The notes under the pieces are model-generated. The model was given only the letters and a program-made list of their open reading frames with translations. It was not told where the DNA came from and did not search any database. From Galerina marginata (taxonomy: Eukaryota > Basidiomycota > Agaricomycetes > Agaricales > Galerinaceae), in assembly GCA_023014335.1 (NCBI GenBank), contig JAECYW010000014.1, positions 806,001 through 870,000 of the forward strand: a stretch of 64,000 nucleotides of DNA, read 5' to 3'. This document shows positions 12,089 through 23,979 of the stretch, in pieces. The position numbers and the translations under genes were made by a program. Positions within the stretch are counted from its first letter, which is position 1, and each line of letters opens with the position of its first letter.

Positions 12089-13596
12089 ATGGCAACCCCT
12101 CCAGATTCGAACAGGATTTTTGCCACCACTACCTCTCTACAAGACGCCGATGACAGTGACGTAGAGGTGACTTCCACCATTGGCATTTCGAAGGTTGCTT
12201 CTGAAGCCAGTCATTTCAGATTTTGAGCACTCCGCCAACTGGCACCCCAGGACTAGGACATCCAGATTCTAAGAAATTCAAGGATGAATCAAAGGAATTT
12301 ATTCCGATTTCCAAAGAACCTTCCTCCGGCCCCCGCCGTAAACGCCAACGCCTGATTCTCGAAGTCGTTGTACCGACATGGGAAGCCTATAAAAAGGAGA
12401 CAGCAGAAGACTTCAAGAAGCTTAAAAACATGAAGAACGTTGGTCTGTCCCTCCACCAGCTCATAACCCTTATTTTACGCGTAATTCGCTTATAGCCCAT
12501 CGTCAAAAAAATCAAGAACATGGACTTGCTGGTTGACACGGTTAGGGATCGGCTCAAGCCCATCGGCCTGGATTTATTCGATATAACGCTGGATAAATTT
12601 TCTCAGGAAGTGAGGGTGGGCCGAGATTTCATGTCTTCGGTGTATGGAGGAAGTATGCAGGCAACCTGCCCAAAGATCCGGAAGGAGCTCATAGCCCAGC
12701 ATGGCATGAACGACTTCGTCTATCTCAATCCCGACTATCAGCCCGAGGCGCCTGAAGTCCCTGGTGCCCTAGGCCTTTTCTTCTGTACTGAAGCAGGTCC
12801 GGATTGGAGTGGAACACACCGGGTCTTTACTCGTATTGGGTTAAACAGTTGGCAATATATGGGAATGTATGTGATCAAGTCGTGCCCGTCGCTTTCCAAA
12901 GAAGAATGGGGTTCTCAGCCGACGAAGGTAGTCATGCTTACCCAAAGGCAGTATCATTTAACGAATTTGTTACACTAGGTTCGCAATACATGGGCAAAAC
13001 AAATTTGCCTGCAAGAGTGGGGTGTTGACGTTTGCGTGCGAGTACGGGCACGCAAGGAACTTAGAGGCGAACCGACCAAGGCAAAACTGGATGATATTTT
13101 GAAAAGCAAAAGATTTAAATTCACGACCCCTGAGGAGGTTATGAAGGCCTATGATATAGGAGTAGAGGTGTGTTTTTGAAAATGTTTTCTTAATGAGGCT
13201 AATTGGTTTTAATCGCAGAGACTCGGCGTATGGACTCTGAAATGTGTCGGTTATGACAACGCCTTCCAACTCCAGCTTTGTGAAAAGTTCCCATTGTGGG
13301 TCCCCCGTCCGAGGCAGCCCAGAGGTAGTAACAAGTCTGCGAAGCGAAAATCGAAGCCGAGAACGAAGGCGCCTAATGACGAAAAAGCGCCTGTTGTCCG
13401 TAGCCGCAAAAGAAAACGCTCTGCGTCTCCGGACACCGATTTGACCGAGCCCGAGAGCGAAGACTCCGACCAGGATGAGAAACCTATCAAGGAGGAAATG
13501 GAATTTCTTGATTTCAGCTCGGACGAGGAGACCGGATTGGACCATGCATATAAAAGCAGGGGAACACGTTCGCGTCCAATTCGCCTAGACTCGTAA
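12089..13596 (+). CDS. DUF6697-like protein, copy A
   Basis: Probable nuclear or cytosolic protein of unknown function. Exons run from MATPPDSNRIF at 12089 to a TAA at 13594. The order is a short acidic N-terminus, a basic KRQRLILEVVV segment with a Lys-rich helix (12330-12440), then the conserved core. The core contains RDFMSSVYGGSMQATCPKI, HGMNDFVYLN, PGALGLFF, HRVFTRIG, a helical segment near 13000-13160, and LKCVGYDNAFQLQLCEKFPLWVP. The tail is Lys/Arg-rich then Asp/Glu-rich and ends RGTRSRPIRLDS. A 53-bp intron (12156-12208) is inferred because it joins the first exon to the next open frame. The same architecture appears at 37650-40620 and 42552-45806. I match it from memory to the Agaricomycete family called DUF6697; this was not searched. 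Copy A lacks the repeated acidic exons seen in the other two. Confidence 0.75.
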
Positions 13597-14192
13597 CCAG
13601 CCGGAGAATGAGGGGGAGGAGGAGATCCTTACTCTAACAAGTGCCATCGGCGTCACCTCTTAGAGGGACTGGTCACCGGTCTACAATTTGGCTATGACGA
13701 AGGGAAACTCCATTATGGTTAATTGAATTGAACCTTTCAATGGTTTTATTTAATAGTACTTAGATAGTTCTGAATGATAAATAAGAGTGGATTTTCCGTC
13801 AATCTGCTCTGGAGCAAATTGAAAGGCAGACAGACACAGCGCGAGTATTTGCTTCTGTCTGTATATTTGGGCAGAGGGGGGGAGTGGAGTGGACTACATA
13901 ATTATAGAAGCAAGTTCATCCCTGGGACTAAATGTTAGACATACTACCGTTTTTAAAATATGCTAACACCGTCATGTTGCTGAGTCTTTCATAGGCTGAT
14001 TCAGTTCGTCAACATCATTAAGCTCCCTGGCCAGGGAGCCCGATAGCTGTCGCGCCATTTGCGCCTAGGCCTGCTGAATCTATAATCCAAACTGAAACTG
14101 GTGTCGATCCACTCAAGCCCGACGAAACAAATTGTTCCTCTGCGCTCAGGAGAGGAAGTAAATATTGGTAGAAACCAGAGGAGCCAAAAATA
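13597..14192. other. Convergent intergenic spacer
   Basis: This lies between the 3' ends of DUF6697-like copy A (+) and the uncharacterised minus-strand gene. It is AT-rich with no open frame of note and probably holds both polyadenylation regions. Confidence 0.5.
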
Positions 14193-16277
14193 CTAACGTT
14201 TAAGCGTCACCGGTCCATTCACGACGTCCCCCGAAAGAACGATTCCGCTCGTGGAGTTGGCATCATAGCCAGCTCCAGCGGGTGTGATAATTTGGCCGGC
14301 GAAGTTAGCGACGGTCATGGTGGTCTGCCCCGGCAGAATGGATTGACGCCAAACGGGGGCTATGCCTATCCGCTCGAATAAACAAGTCGGGTCGCCAAAG
14401 GAATCCGCGGGATCAAAAGGCACGACGTTGACCTAGTGAGATAAACCTATTTCAATACGATGCCATCCAAATTCCTTTCCTCTTACCGTTGCTATTGGAT
14501 TTCGCGCGTCTGGGTGATTGGGGTCAGCCGACCGCCATTGCAATACTTTGTTGGTCTTTCGGTGTAATATCACAAACGGTCCCGATACAGCGCCTATTCA
14601 AAATTTCAAAGTGAAAATTTAGGCGCCGGCGGTAAAGAAATCGGTCTTACCGGGAAGGAACAGCAAAGACCAAAAGAAACCTCCATCTTTGCCGACTATG
14701 ACCTTTGTACCAGTGACATCCAATCCTAGGACCGAGGTACTACCAAGACCGGAACGAATAACCAAACCCGTGGTCGGTGCCCCGGTTCCCAAACTCGTTG
14801 GATTTGGACTTACACCACCCCCACCGAAAGGCAATGGATATTCCGTCAGATCCAAGGTTTTATTAAATTTTGGAAACGGAGGAAAAGGTGCTTGGAGCTG
14901 GAGTACAGGCAAAGGTGATATCACCGGAGGCGACGCCGTGTTTGCGGTCGCTTTCAGTTGAGAAACGAGATAGTTGTGCCAGCTCAGTTGTTGGGCCTGC
15001 ATGGACCGTATGCCTGTGGAAACGCTCGAAAAATTGGCTGCGATCTGGTCTCGAAGGAAGTCGTCGATGAATTTGGGAGAAAAGTCCGCAGCTTTATACA
15101 TGGAGAACCAAGGCGATCCAAGACTCCAATCACCGAACTGGACGGTGACGCGATCGTCGTCAGGCGACAAAGGAAATGGTCCACGGAAATTATTGACGTC
15201 GACTCGAGGCGAATCTGCGAAGGTGGGCGAGGTGTACCATTTGTGCATGATATTAACCAAAGTAGAGCTCGCACTGGTGAAGATAAAAAAAAATCAACAA
15301 AAACACAAATGAGGGCCGAACAGAAACGCACTGTTGAACATAATCATTGCTTTTACTCAAATGGGTCATGATCACTGTTGGATCTGGGATGGCTATGTAG
15401 AGCAAGCATTGAGTGACGAGCGTTAAAGTTAGATTCGCGAGCTTACGAAAAGCAAGGAGCTTCTGCTTTTCAGCATCAGTAGTCTTTGGATCCATTTGGA
15501 TTTGGCAAGTGAAAATCCTTCGAATCAGCGCGATGCTGAGGGCGGAAATCATGATGGAGAAAGTGGCACCATCCCTAACAGATCATTCGTCAAGAGATGG
15601 GCCTTCAAAAAAATTGTGCAATTAAGCAAACCATACATATAAACCGGTAATCCACGTTCAGCAAGTGCTGGAGAGGACAGTTTGGCCAGAGCGATGTCGA
15701 GATCGGATCCTAGACAGGATAAGTTAGCACAACCAATGCGCGCCATGGGTAGAGAGAAACTGACCGATTTGGAACATGTTGCTGAGCTTCGCTTGGCCGT
15801 CTTGATAATGTTTGAGGATTTGAGCAAGTGTCAAGTTAGGATCGGTGGGTGCGTTAAATTCCGCGATCGATTCTTGAAACTCTGTGATTCGTGTGGTAAC
15901 TTCCACAATGTTATCTTGGAGTTCATGAAGCTAAAGATAAAGTTAAAAGATAAGCACAAAATTAGAACGCTTTGGTTGAACTTGAAGTCTTACGTCCAGC
16001 GCGTCGTTTATGGCTTTGGTCGTCCAGGCGTTGATGCTAGCTACCGTATCTTGCAAGAGCTCCTCCATGCTCACTCCGCTGCTCGAATCTGTCATACCAA
16101 ACATGGGGCCCAAAAGTCCCATGCCGCCTGTGATCTCTATGAGTAACTCGTCGAAGACCTCTCGAGGACGCTATACCTACCAGAGACGAGCGGGCCAGCC
16201 TCGGGTCCCGCTAAGAATGCAGCAGTTTCCCCAAATTGCCACCATTGTTGTTTGGAAGGTGCAACGGAATTAGACAT
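14193..16277 (-). CDS. Uncharacterised protein, helical N-terminus and beta-rich C-terminus
   Basis: Not recognised as a named family. The gene starts MSNSVAPSKQQWW and is split by several short introns (for example 16142-16185, GTAGGT...ATAG). The N-terminal half (to about 15270) is predicted mostly helical: amphipathic segments around LLQDTVASINAWTTKAIND, then LHELQDNIVEVTTRITEFQE, and a hydrophobic stretch NLTLTLVTQCLLYIAIPDP near 15390-15450. The C-terminal half (14193-15260) is rich in beta-prone, Gly/Pro/Thr segments, including GPFVILHRKTNKVLQW near 14560-14600, which resembles a beta-trefoil or lectin-like strand. No signal peptide is evident. A helical bundle followed by beta domains is the broad layout of several pore-forming proteins, but this is only an architectural impression. 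It is divergent from the gene at 16920. Confidence 0.65.
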
Positions 16278-16548
16278 GATGGGACGGGGAAGCTCCTGGC
16301 TCTATAGGACTTCAGATCGTCTTTCAGAAGGAGAGAAGAGGGATAGGCGTACTTAAACCTTGAAGCTTTGAAAAGTTGAACCCCATTTTGAATGGAAGTT
16401 GGATCACAAGGGTGATCTAATCTAACAAGTGAAAGGCGGTCAAATTTATAGTCCGAAGGACCAAGGCACCAAAGTCGCATCGTGAGACCACCCAAAAGGA
16501 CCGTCTGCGGTATGTTTTTCGTTTTTCGTCCGGTTTCCTTGAATGCGT

Positions 16549-16900
16549 TCAGGTCCTATCTCCACTGTCATGTCGCTCCACTGGGTCAACCTATCTGTTT
16601 CCAGAACAGGCTAAGAATAAGGCCACCAGCTGACCGAGTCATCCAACTCTTGCAGAGAATTGTACCTCATAAGTACCCTACGATTCGTGGGTTGCGGATG
16701 ACACTGGTCCTCGCCGCAGAAAAGTGCGCCCAGGGCCTATCTTTGCTGTCATATCATGCTCCTTTGGATCTGTCTCTTCCAGAATGGAGCCACCAGCTGA
16801 CCAGGTCATACAACTCCGGGTCCGAGTCCTGCAGATAATCGTACCTCATAAGTACTCCTACAAATTGCGGATTGCAGATGAGACTCGTCCTCGGCACAGA
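16549..16900. repeat. Diverged tandem duplication, about 180 bp per copy
   Basis: Copy 1 (about 16549-16728) and copy 2 (about 16731-16900) share ordered blocks: a CCTATCT...CTGTCAT segment, GCCACCAGCTGACC, GTACCTCATAAGTA, GATTCGTGGGTTGCGGATGA versus AATTGCGGATTGCAGATGA, and CTCGTCCTCG-type ends. Copies differ by many substitutions and small indels. The duplication lies immediately upstream of the gene at 16920, in the 642-bp spacer between two divergent genes. Confidence 0.75.
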
Positions 16901-16919
16901 ATACTCGATATCGTGAACT

Positions 16920-18226
16920 ATGGATGGCCATGGTGAAGCTGAAGGTCATGGTCAAGGCCATGAGTCTGACGGTGATCCCGATACACATATGGGCGACAAC
17001 GATGATGAGTCTCGCATGATTGCTTTAGCTCGAGCCGCCGCCGAAGCCAAGCTTTCCGACGCAGCCGCTCAGGCTTTGGGCATCAGTAGTTCCCATGCAG
17101 ACGCTCAACATGGCCTCGACAATATAAATCACAACGTGGATCCTGGCACATTCCGTAGGCGCTTTTCACGTCCTCATGGTTGAAAGGTTTCTGACTTGTC
17201 TATAGTGCCGCCAACAGATGGGTCGGGGGCAGGGGGATCTAGCAGTTCTGGGGGTGGCGATCCAGTCGATGTGGACGAAGCTTTGACTATATATATGGAA
17301 AGCTTTATAGCGGAGCTCGACAATGACATACCCGGCGATGGAAGCAAGTTCTGTCGATTAATCCCACGTTCCTTCGACTTACACCTTTTACTTGTAGCGG
17401 CCGAGACACAAGCCAGACGACTTGCAGCCGCGCGGGAGGCATACCAGCGGTATCGCATAGCAGAGAACAAGGACCCTGTCACCGACGACATCGACTCAAT
17501 CGACGGCTACTTGCGCGACTATAGGATCTTCGACGATGAAGCCCAGATGTCACGAAATGCTCTGCGAATGGACTTGACCGCAGCGGATAAAGCAAATGCG
17601 CGAACGAGTGCAGTTGTCACTGCCTTGTCAAGCGCAGGCAGATCAGCCACGGTAAATTTGGCCACGAGAGACGAACGAACACGGAATAAATTAATAACAT
17701 TTTACCTGTCTAGGAAATGGGCCCTCAAACTGAACACGTCTTGGAGATTTCTATCGTAGCCCATATGATCAACAACCCGACGTTTGTGCAGAATGTTAAT
17801 GAAGAACTGGGTCCAAATTACATGGCGCTGAACAACTTCACCCCGATCGAGACCTTGGCGCAATTGGCCTCAGCCCTCAAACAGAATCCCAACCTCGTTG
17901 GAAGGGTTCCAAAGTGGTTCAATGACCTCAAAGGCAGCTTTTTCCAAGGCAGTAAGTGGATTGGAACCCTCTCTAGTAGCGTCTTTGGTTTGATCTTTTG
18001 TGAATCAGAAACGTTGCTTGACCCAAGAGTGGCGGCATATCTGGAGGAAAGTAGCGCTATTCAAGGACCGTGGATCAGAGGTCTCGCTGCAAATCATACC
18101 AATCCCTATGTAAGTTTCGTCTTTAATGATTTGGCCCACACTCGTTTTGCCAAGGGAGGTTGGGATCAATTGATTGGGACGTATTGGTGGGTACCTATCA
18201 GCGAGTCTGGCGCCCCGGCTGTTTGA
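16920..18226 (+). CDS. Uncharacterised Ala/Asp-rich protein
   Basis: Not recognised. Exons 16920-17154, 17205-17652 and 17716-18226 (approximate) are joined by canonical GT-AG introns; splices give ...DPGTF|LPPTDG... and ...GRSAT|EMGPQTEH.... The N-terminus is low-complexity, with Gly/His/Asp repeats (GHGEAEGHGQGHESDGD) and then an Ala-rich helix. A Gly/Ser linker follows (residues about 80-95). The middle is a long charged helical region (residues about 100-240, AAETQARRLAAAREAYQRYR). The C-terminal domain has Trp-rich ends (WIRGLAANHTNPYVSFVFND, YWWVPISESGAP). No signal peptide or membrane segment is evident. It is divergent from the uncharacterised gene at 14193-16277, and the duplicated block between them may hold its promoter. 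Confidence 0.65.
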
Positions 18227-18375
18227 GAGTCGAGAGCTAGCTAGTCTTTTTTTAATTTAAATTTGCAGAAGGGCTTTCTTTGAATCTAACTTTTCCCAGA
18301 CTATACATTGGTAGACAATACACTACTATTACCAATACCTATCGCGTACATTGCCTTTTACATACGTATTACGGC

Positions 18376-19972
18376 TCAAAGTTCATCATCGTGCTTTCCT
18401 ACGTGTTGATCTCCCCTTGTCGTGATGCCCTGAAGCCAGTTTCGAACGGCGGTGTTTAACTCTTGTGGGTACTCTAGATGAACCCAATGCGCTCCTGGGA
18501 GAACCTGCAGGATTCATAAAGATAAATAGGTATTATAGTGTATGGAGTCGAGACACACCTTTGTCGTCAGATTCGGTAGGTATTGGGCCGAATTTAACAT
18601 CTTCGCGAGTGAATCCCAGTCGGCCACAGGATCCTATTCCGAGATTAATCATAAAATACAGGGATATGGATAGGAAGTGCACCTCTTTTGGATAGATAGC
18701 AAGAATGGGCTGAAGAAGCGTGTGGTTACCCTGCGAATTCGCTAACTGCCAGTTTCGGCGGCGGTTCTGAACGAAGAGAAATGAGATAACATAGGCAATA
18801 AACTGCAACTAAAAAGACACACATTTTCGGCGTAGAATTGGATCGCTAGGAAACGATTTGGGTCAGTTCCACGTACAGGACCCAAAAATAACAGCTTACT
18901 GTGTTTGAAGCCACCCACGCTGAATTGTTCGACGAAGTAATTCTCCTCCTCTGGGGAGAAGAACGGAATGGGCGGAATCTAATCAACGTTTAATGAACAT
19001 ATAGTGACCACTGAAAATTTTTTTGGCCGGGTTCGAACCTCATCGACGCCGTCCCAGGCTGCCAAGAAAGATTCCGGATTCTTCAGGAAACTATCAGGCG
19101 GAGGGCTGGCTACAGTCCTCAGCGTCGCGCGAAGAGACCTTCGGATATCCTTATTTAATTCCGATGCAGCTGCATCTGGCTGAGAGTCGAAGAAAACTTG
19201 ATAAGATAATGTGGGTAATAATTTGACGAGTTCTTTAATAGGAGAGAATGGTCCTGCCGCATGTAAATACTGTGATAGATTAGAGCTGAACAACGAAGAG
19301 ATGACTATAAACACGCACTGGAACGACAATGCCAATAACGGCAGTGAATAAATCTGGTCGAAGTCTAGCCGCTTCATAACAAACTACCGAACCCCAATCA
19401 TGCCTTTGAAGTTGGTCTGATCAGCGCCGAAGTCATAGAATCAAGTCAAGGACGTACCCCATACAAATGGCAGAATCGACTTTCGCATCTTCCAAAACGC
19501 AGATCATATCATCAACCATATCCCCCATTGTTCCCGACGATTGCATTTCTCCAGGGTGCTCTGATTCGCCAAAACCTCGTAAATCCGGAACGACGAGATG
19601 ATAATCCTCCTATTCTTTCAAACTCAACAGGCATTTGAGGAAATGCAACCAAAAAGCTTACCTGGAACTCCTGGATCTGCTTCGACCATGTGCTCCATAA
19701 ACTCGGCCAACCGTGGACCATTAGCATCGTCTTCGAAGCTCCTGGGTTAATATCTACATATTCTGCGAGATAGTTTAGAGGAGAGTCGATCCGAGAGACG
19801 GTATGTAGGACCCACTGATTTGGATATCAACGACTTCCTCTGTTGGGCCTCTTCGGATAGCTTTACAGGAAGCAGTACTTTTCGTGTATTCGGATGGTTT
19901 GAAGGGTGCGGTAGTCGTGGCATGAACGAAAGCAATACAAGCGAGGAAGAGGGTCAAGTGTCGAAACGACAT
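18376..19972 (-). CDS. Epoxide hydrolase-like alpha/beta hydrolase with DDEL tail
   Basis: Alpha/beta-fold hydrolase of the soluble epoxide hydrolase type, which opens an epoxide through an Asp ester intermediate. Start MSFRHLTLFLACIAFVHA is a clear signal peptide; an in-frame Met 11 codons upstream would weaken it. In order: the oxyanion loop HGWPSLWSTW (near 19690), the nucleophile elbow GHDWGSVV (spliced, near 19390-19440), and the catalytic His in LPGAHWVHLEYP (near 18470-18500). A cap domain lies between. Several short introns interrupt the gene. The last residues are GKHDDEL, a KDEL/HDEL-type ER retrieval signal. Together with the signal peptide this suggests residence in the ER lumen rather than secretion (inference). 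The physiological substrate is unknown. Confidence 0.88.
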
Positions 19973-20583
19973 ATCGACTGTGAAGTAGCGATGAATCCGT
20001 TTCAAATTGTAGCTTCCTGTGCTTAGGGATTAGGAGATAGGTGGGTGGACTAGATGGCGGGTGGTCACTGCGTCAGCACTTTTAAAGTTGGTGGGTTGTT
20101 ATGATCGCGACACAGCCCAGGACCGAAGTTAATGTTGAGATGATCATCGCATTGCCGTAATGACGTTGTCTATCAATCAGGTCCAGGTTGTCAAGTCTCT
20201 TCATTAAGGTTTGCTTGAAGTCGACTGCAAGAAACCAGAACCTAGAAGGATGATAATGAGATTGGTGTGGTAAGAGAAAAGGAACTTGCCAGTCGGTTGA
20301 TTAACTGATGTAATAAAAACGACATGAAAAATTGCAAAGTTATAATTTTGAAAACCTGGGAAATTGATATGCTACCATGCTGGAGACGAAGTGAATATGG
20401 TGGTTGTGATGAAAGATGTCTGAATTAAAATCAGATATGGAACATGAGTATGCAGTAAGTATAATGTGACAGGAAAAATCGATGTTTGAATGCGTTCGAA
20501 TGCTGGTGATGACGTGAATATGAAGCAGAACTATCGACGAAATTTGCAGAAGGAAAGCACAACGAGCGGCAGAAGAAGAGTGA
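19973..20583. other. Upstream region of the epoxide hydrolase gene
   Basis: This 611-bp spacer separates two minus-strand genes. No gene or repeat is evident. The part near 19973-20100 is the likely promoter of the hydrolase. Confidence 0.5.
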
Positions 20584-22851
20584 TCAATCGACATCTTCCA
20601 TACCACCAGGAGGAAAAGGGAATGGTAACGGAACGGGCGTTCCGTGTACAGGAGGCGCACCAAAAGTAAATCCTGATGCAGGTGGCGAAACAGCCTGAGT
20701 GGTCGACGCAGATGCATTCGATGTGGGGTTTCCAGTAGACTGGTGAGGAGCAGCAGTGGATCGTGCTTTATTCGCGGTGCGCCGCTGTTGTTCGGCACTA
20801 GCTAACTTGAGTTTCTTTCGTTGCATCTTAGCGAAGGAGGAGAGCTCGGTGAGAACATCCAAGACATGGTTCTTATTGGGTCGCTCTTTAAGTCTGACAA
20901 AATACTTTATGAGGAGGGCGGAGAGGTGCTGGGATTATGATCACTTACTTATTTTCCATCTCGGCGACGACGTCTGCACTTCGCAGCCAAGGCATCAATT
21001 CGATAGCCTTCACGTACAGCCTCGTTACAATGACAGCGCCGCCTTTCAGGGTCTGTCCTACATGAATCCAACCCGCAAACATGCCTTTGAGGTTTGGTCG
21101 ATATTCATCTCGCAGGTCATCTAAATCCGAATCGCTCTGATCCAAATCGACGTAGTTGAGTATGTCGCCATCGTCGCCGTCGTCTTCAGTACCAGGTAGC
21201 ATAGGCAGCCCCATCATCATGGCTGCAAAAGCCATGGGATGCATTGGTGCATTCAAAGGAGTGGCTACACGCTCAGCCCATTCCTGTATACGTTCTTGGC
21301 GTGTAGCGGAGCTCCGTAACTTGAGTATCTCTAGAAGATCCTTCTTATTGGCTTCTTCTTCAATTTGAGAGAAACATGTCTGGACAGAGGTGTGAATTGC
21401 CAGTAGACAGTCGTTGAGCTCTTTCTCCGTGATGGCTAGACCTCGAGAGTGATAAGGCGAGTCGTCAAGAGCAACCACTGCGCACTGAAACGAAATTGAG
21501 TCGCGAGGCCGCAAGAGGTACGAATAAGTATTGAGGAGATAAAATATTTTCGATGAGTTGTCAATGTGAGTATGGATGTCAAGGGCGGCCACCAAGCAAT
21601 CGGGAGAGTTGCCAGAAATATCTGCTAGTATAAGAGAAACGAGGTTATGGGTTGCCATTATGTCAAGGCTGATAGTGACCAGGGTTTTGTAGAGTCGGAG
21701 GGATGGTGTGACCTTGAAGACGGCAATTAGGCGCTTCTCAACACAATCCCGTAGGTGTAATCGTTCCCGGTTCAATCCTTCAGACCAATATCGTGCATGA
21801 AGGTTGCATGGGCAGCGATCAGCGTCTGTGTCGCTGACGTAGTCGTCGTCCTCATGGACACATAGATGATCTCCATATTGAAAGTCGTCATCGTCATCCT
21901 CGGAGTCATCCACGTCCTCATAGTCCTCATCGTTATCTCCCAAGCCGTCGTTGTCGACACCTGTATTCCTTTAGATCAGTTAATGGAAAGAGAGTGATAA
22001 TTTGGATGTCGGCTCACTCGGTCTGCCGCCATAAAGTAACCTCTCAAGTGCATAGACGCCGATAACTGATTCGATGTCCTCCAATAAGTCGGGAACCTTC
22101 TTCTTGTCCCGTTCCGAACCTTCTGCAAGCAAAGAGACGAACAGATCACGCCATATCCATAGCAAGATGCGATCGACATTCTGGGGTCCGAGAACAGAAA
22201 AACGCTTCAAGACTCTTCCTTTCTTGTCTTTGAGATTAACTTCTACCGGGAGATTCATGACCGTACATTTGCAGCTGGTAAAATTTCAGTGCTATAAAAA
22301 ACGGATTGTACCAAGAACGTACCCTCCCAAAGTCGAAGTCGCTGAGAGCCGAATCAAGGCATCGGCAACGAAAACAAGGCACGAGTGCGCGACAAGGAAG
22401 TTGACGTTGTACTCGTAGACGACGCTCCATATACGGTTCAACCAGTTGACCAAGCTATGCAAGATTTCCGATAAAAGCTCATCCCGATTGCTGCGTTCTT
22501 TGACAAACGAAACTTTCGCGTCGCGAGCAAGTTCTTCGAGCAATGCAGTGATCTGTTTCCGTTTCGCTTTGAGATCCAAGGTAGGTATTTCTTTGTACTT
22601 TTTCTGAAGACGCGTCGCAGCCGAGAGAACTTGAACATTGACTTTGTCAGAGACGATTCGCCCTGTCCAATCACCCCCCACCTACCTTCCTTTGACTTTC
22701 CCTTTGGCACCGAGTCAAGGAGTCCCACTAAATGCTTCTCCACGAACCTCTGCTGAGCTTCAGGAGGTAAGCCATCGAAGATGTCCTTCAAACTGCGCCA
22801 AAATCAATGAAGGTCGTTAGAGAGTGGCATGAAATCATACCGTGAACTCAT
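20584..22851 (-). CDS. Conserved-looking uncharacterised protein with acidic patch
   Basis: Not recognised as a named family, but it is a long, well-formed gene. The first exon is only 11 coding bases (ATGAGTTCACG) and splices to LKDIFDGLPPEAQQRFVEKHL. The N-terminal half is helical with Lys/Glu-rich segments. A strongly acidic run of Asp/Glu (about 21850-21950) precedes a small Cys/His-containing stretch, DADRCPCNLHARYW. A long helical domain follows (21000-21780, including SLDIMATHNLVSLILADIS and AMHPMAFAAMMMGLPMLPG-type segments). The tail is basic (KMQRKKLKLASAEQQRR), then Pro/Ser/Thr-rich low complexity ending GGMEDVD. The acidic patch plus basic tail suggests a nuclear or chaperone-like role, but that is inference. 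It is divergent from the gene at 23980. Confidence 0.75.
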
Positions 22852-23979
22852 CGTGCGTGGAGAATTGAGCTTATCACCTCCTGTGCGCGTATAAAGCTGA
22901 TATTGTGGCAAATATAGCGCAACTAGGCAAGGCCGAAGGTTAAAGGTAGAAAGCAGGCCACAACTGCTGTAGCATATCGGCTAAATTGCCCCTTCTGGAT
23001 TGATATCTTACATAAGACCCGGCCCGGTCCGAGGCTTTTTTTCAACTTGTCTTCAGCTTGCCAACAAACTCCTCAGCAATCTGCTTTCATTGAAACGTTG
23101 GGGACTTTTGAAAACCCTCAGGCTTTTATTATTCAAATTTTTTAACTTTTAGTTTAATATATTGGCTTTGTACCCGAAGTCACGGTGAACAAGCAGCTAC
23201 GAGCTTCTGATGTGTTCAGAATTCCTCAACAATTCCTTGCGCAAGTCGAACGGGTTTGGACAGGCGTCTCCGGCTCCCCAGTGGACAGGGTCAGAAGTAT
23301 ACCCCGCATTATTTCGTCATTTATGACCTATGAATGGATGTCCCATCTCAGCGAGTAATTTAAGCGGGGTTTCAAGCGATGGTTGATTTCTTGAGTATTT
23401 GTTAGAATTCCTAGTATCAGACTACTCCATGGACAATTTTTCCCAAAAATTTCCGGTGCGAAACCAAAGTGAGTGAACCTCGGTAAAAAAACGATAGATC
23501 TGATCATGACAGAGAACCTAGCCGAACTAGGAAGGACCCTTAATTCAATACTGAATCTATAAAAGGAGCGACTTGCTTGTTACAGAAAAAAACAAGCCGA
23601 AAACCGTGAACAAAGAAACTCGGCAAGGGTTTATATTTTTCAACCACCTCCTCTTCAACCTCTTTTGTCGACGCCAATGTTGTTGTGTCAACCGGAAATG
23701 AATTGTCGAGGATTTTGCAGAGCACCGGCCTGTGATGGCGACAAGACATGAGAGAATAGGCTACAGCCTCTTTGTCTTCAGTGGTCAAATGGGTCGAGCT
23801 GCCTCGAGGCAAAATTGGACTTCCAAACCTGGCTGCCGACCTCGTTGTTCCCCTCCCAGTGTGTTGCACTGACGTTGTACACGTTGGAAACGCGCCTTTC
23901 GTGAACCTATACAAATCTCGCTCCTCGCATTTTGGTTCACACCCACATCTTCACCCAAACAATACACCGACTCTGCCAA
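22852..23979. promoter_or_regulatory. Divergent intergenic region, 1.1 kb
   Basis: It separates the starts of the minus gene (22851) and plus gene (23980). It contains an AT-rich tract near 23125-23165. Short frames at 23540-23914 (-) and 23772-24107 (+) overlap each other and show no family sequence. No binding sites were assigned. Confidence 0.45.

Noticed and set aside
19020..19045. GGTTCGAACC resembling a tRNA B box
   Set aside because: It lies inside a coding exon of the epoxide hydrolase and no tRNA arms can be folded around it.
20945..21943. Very long single open frame as a separate gene of 332 residues
   Set aside because: It is one exon of the larger 20584-22851 gene; the start Met (MGDNDEDYED) is internal.
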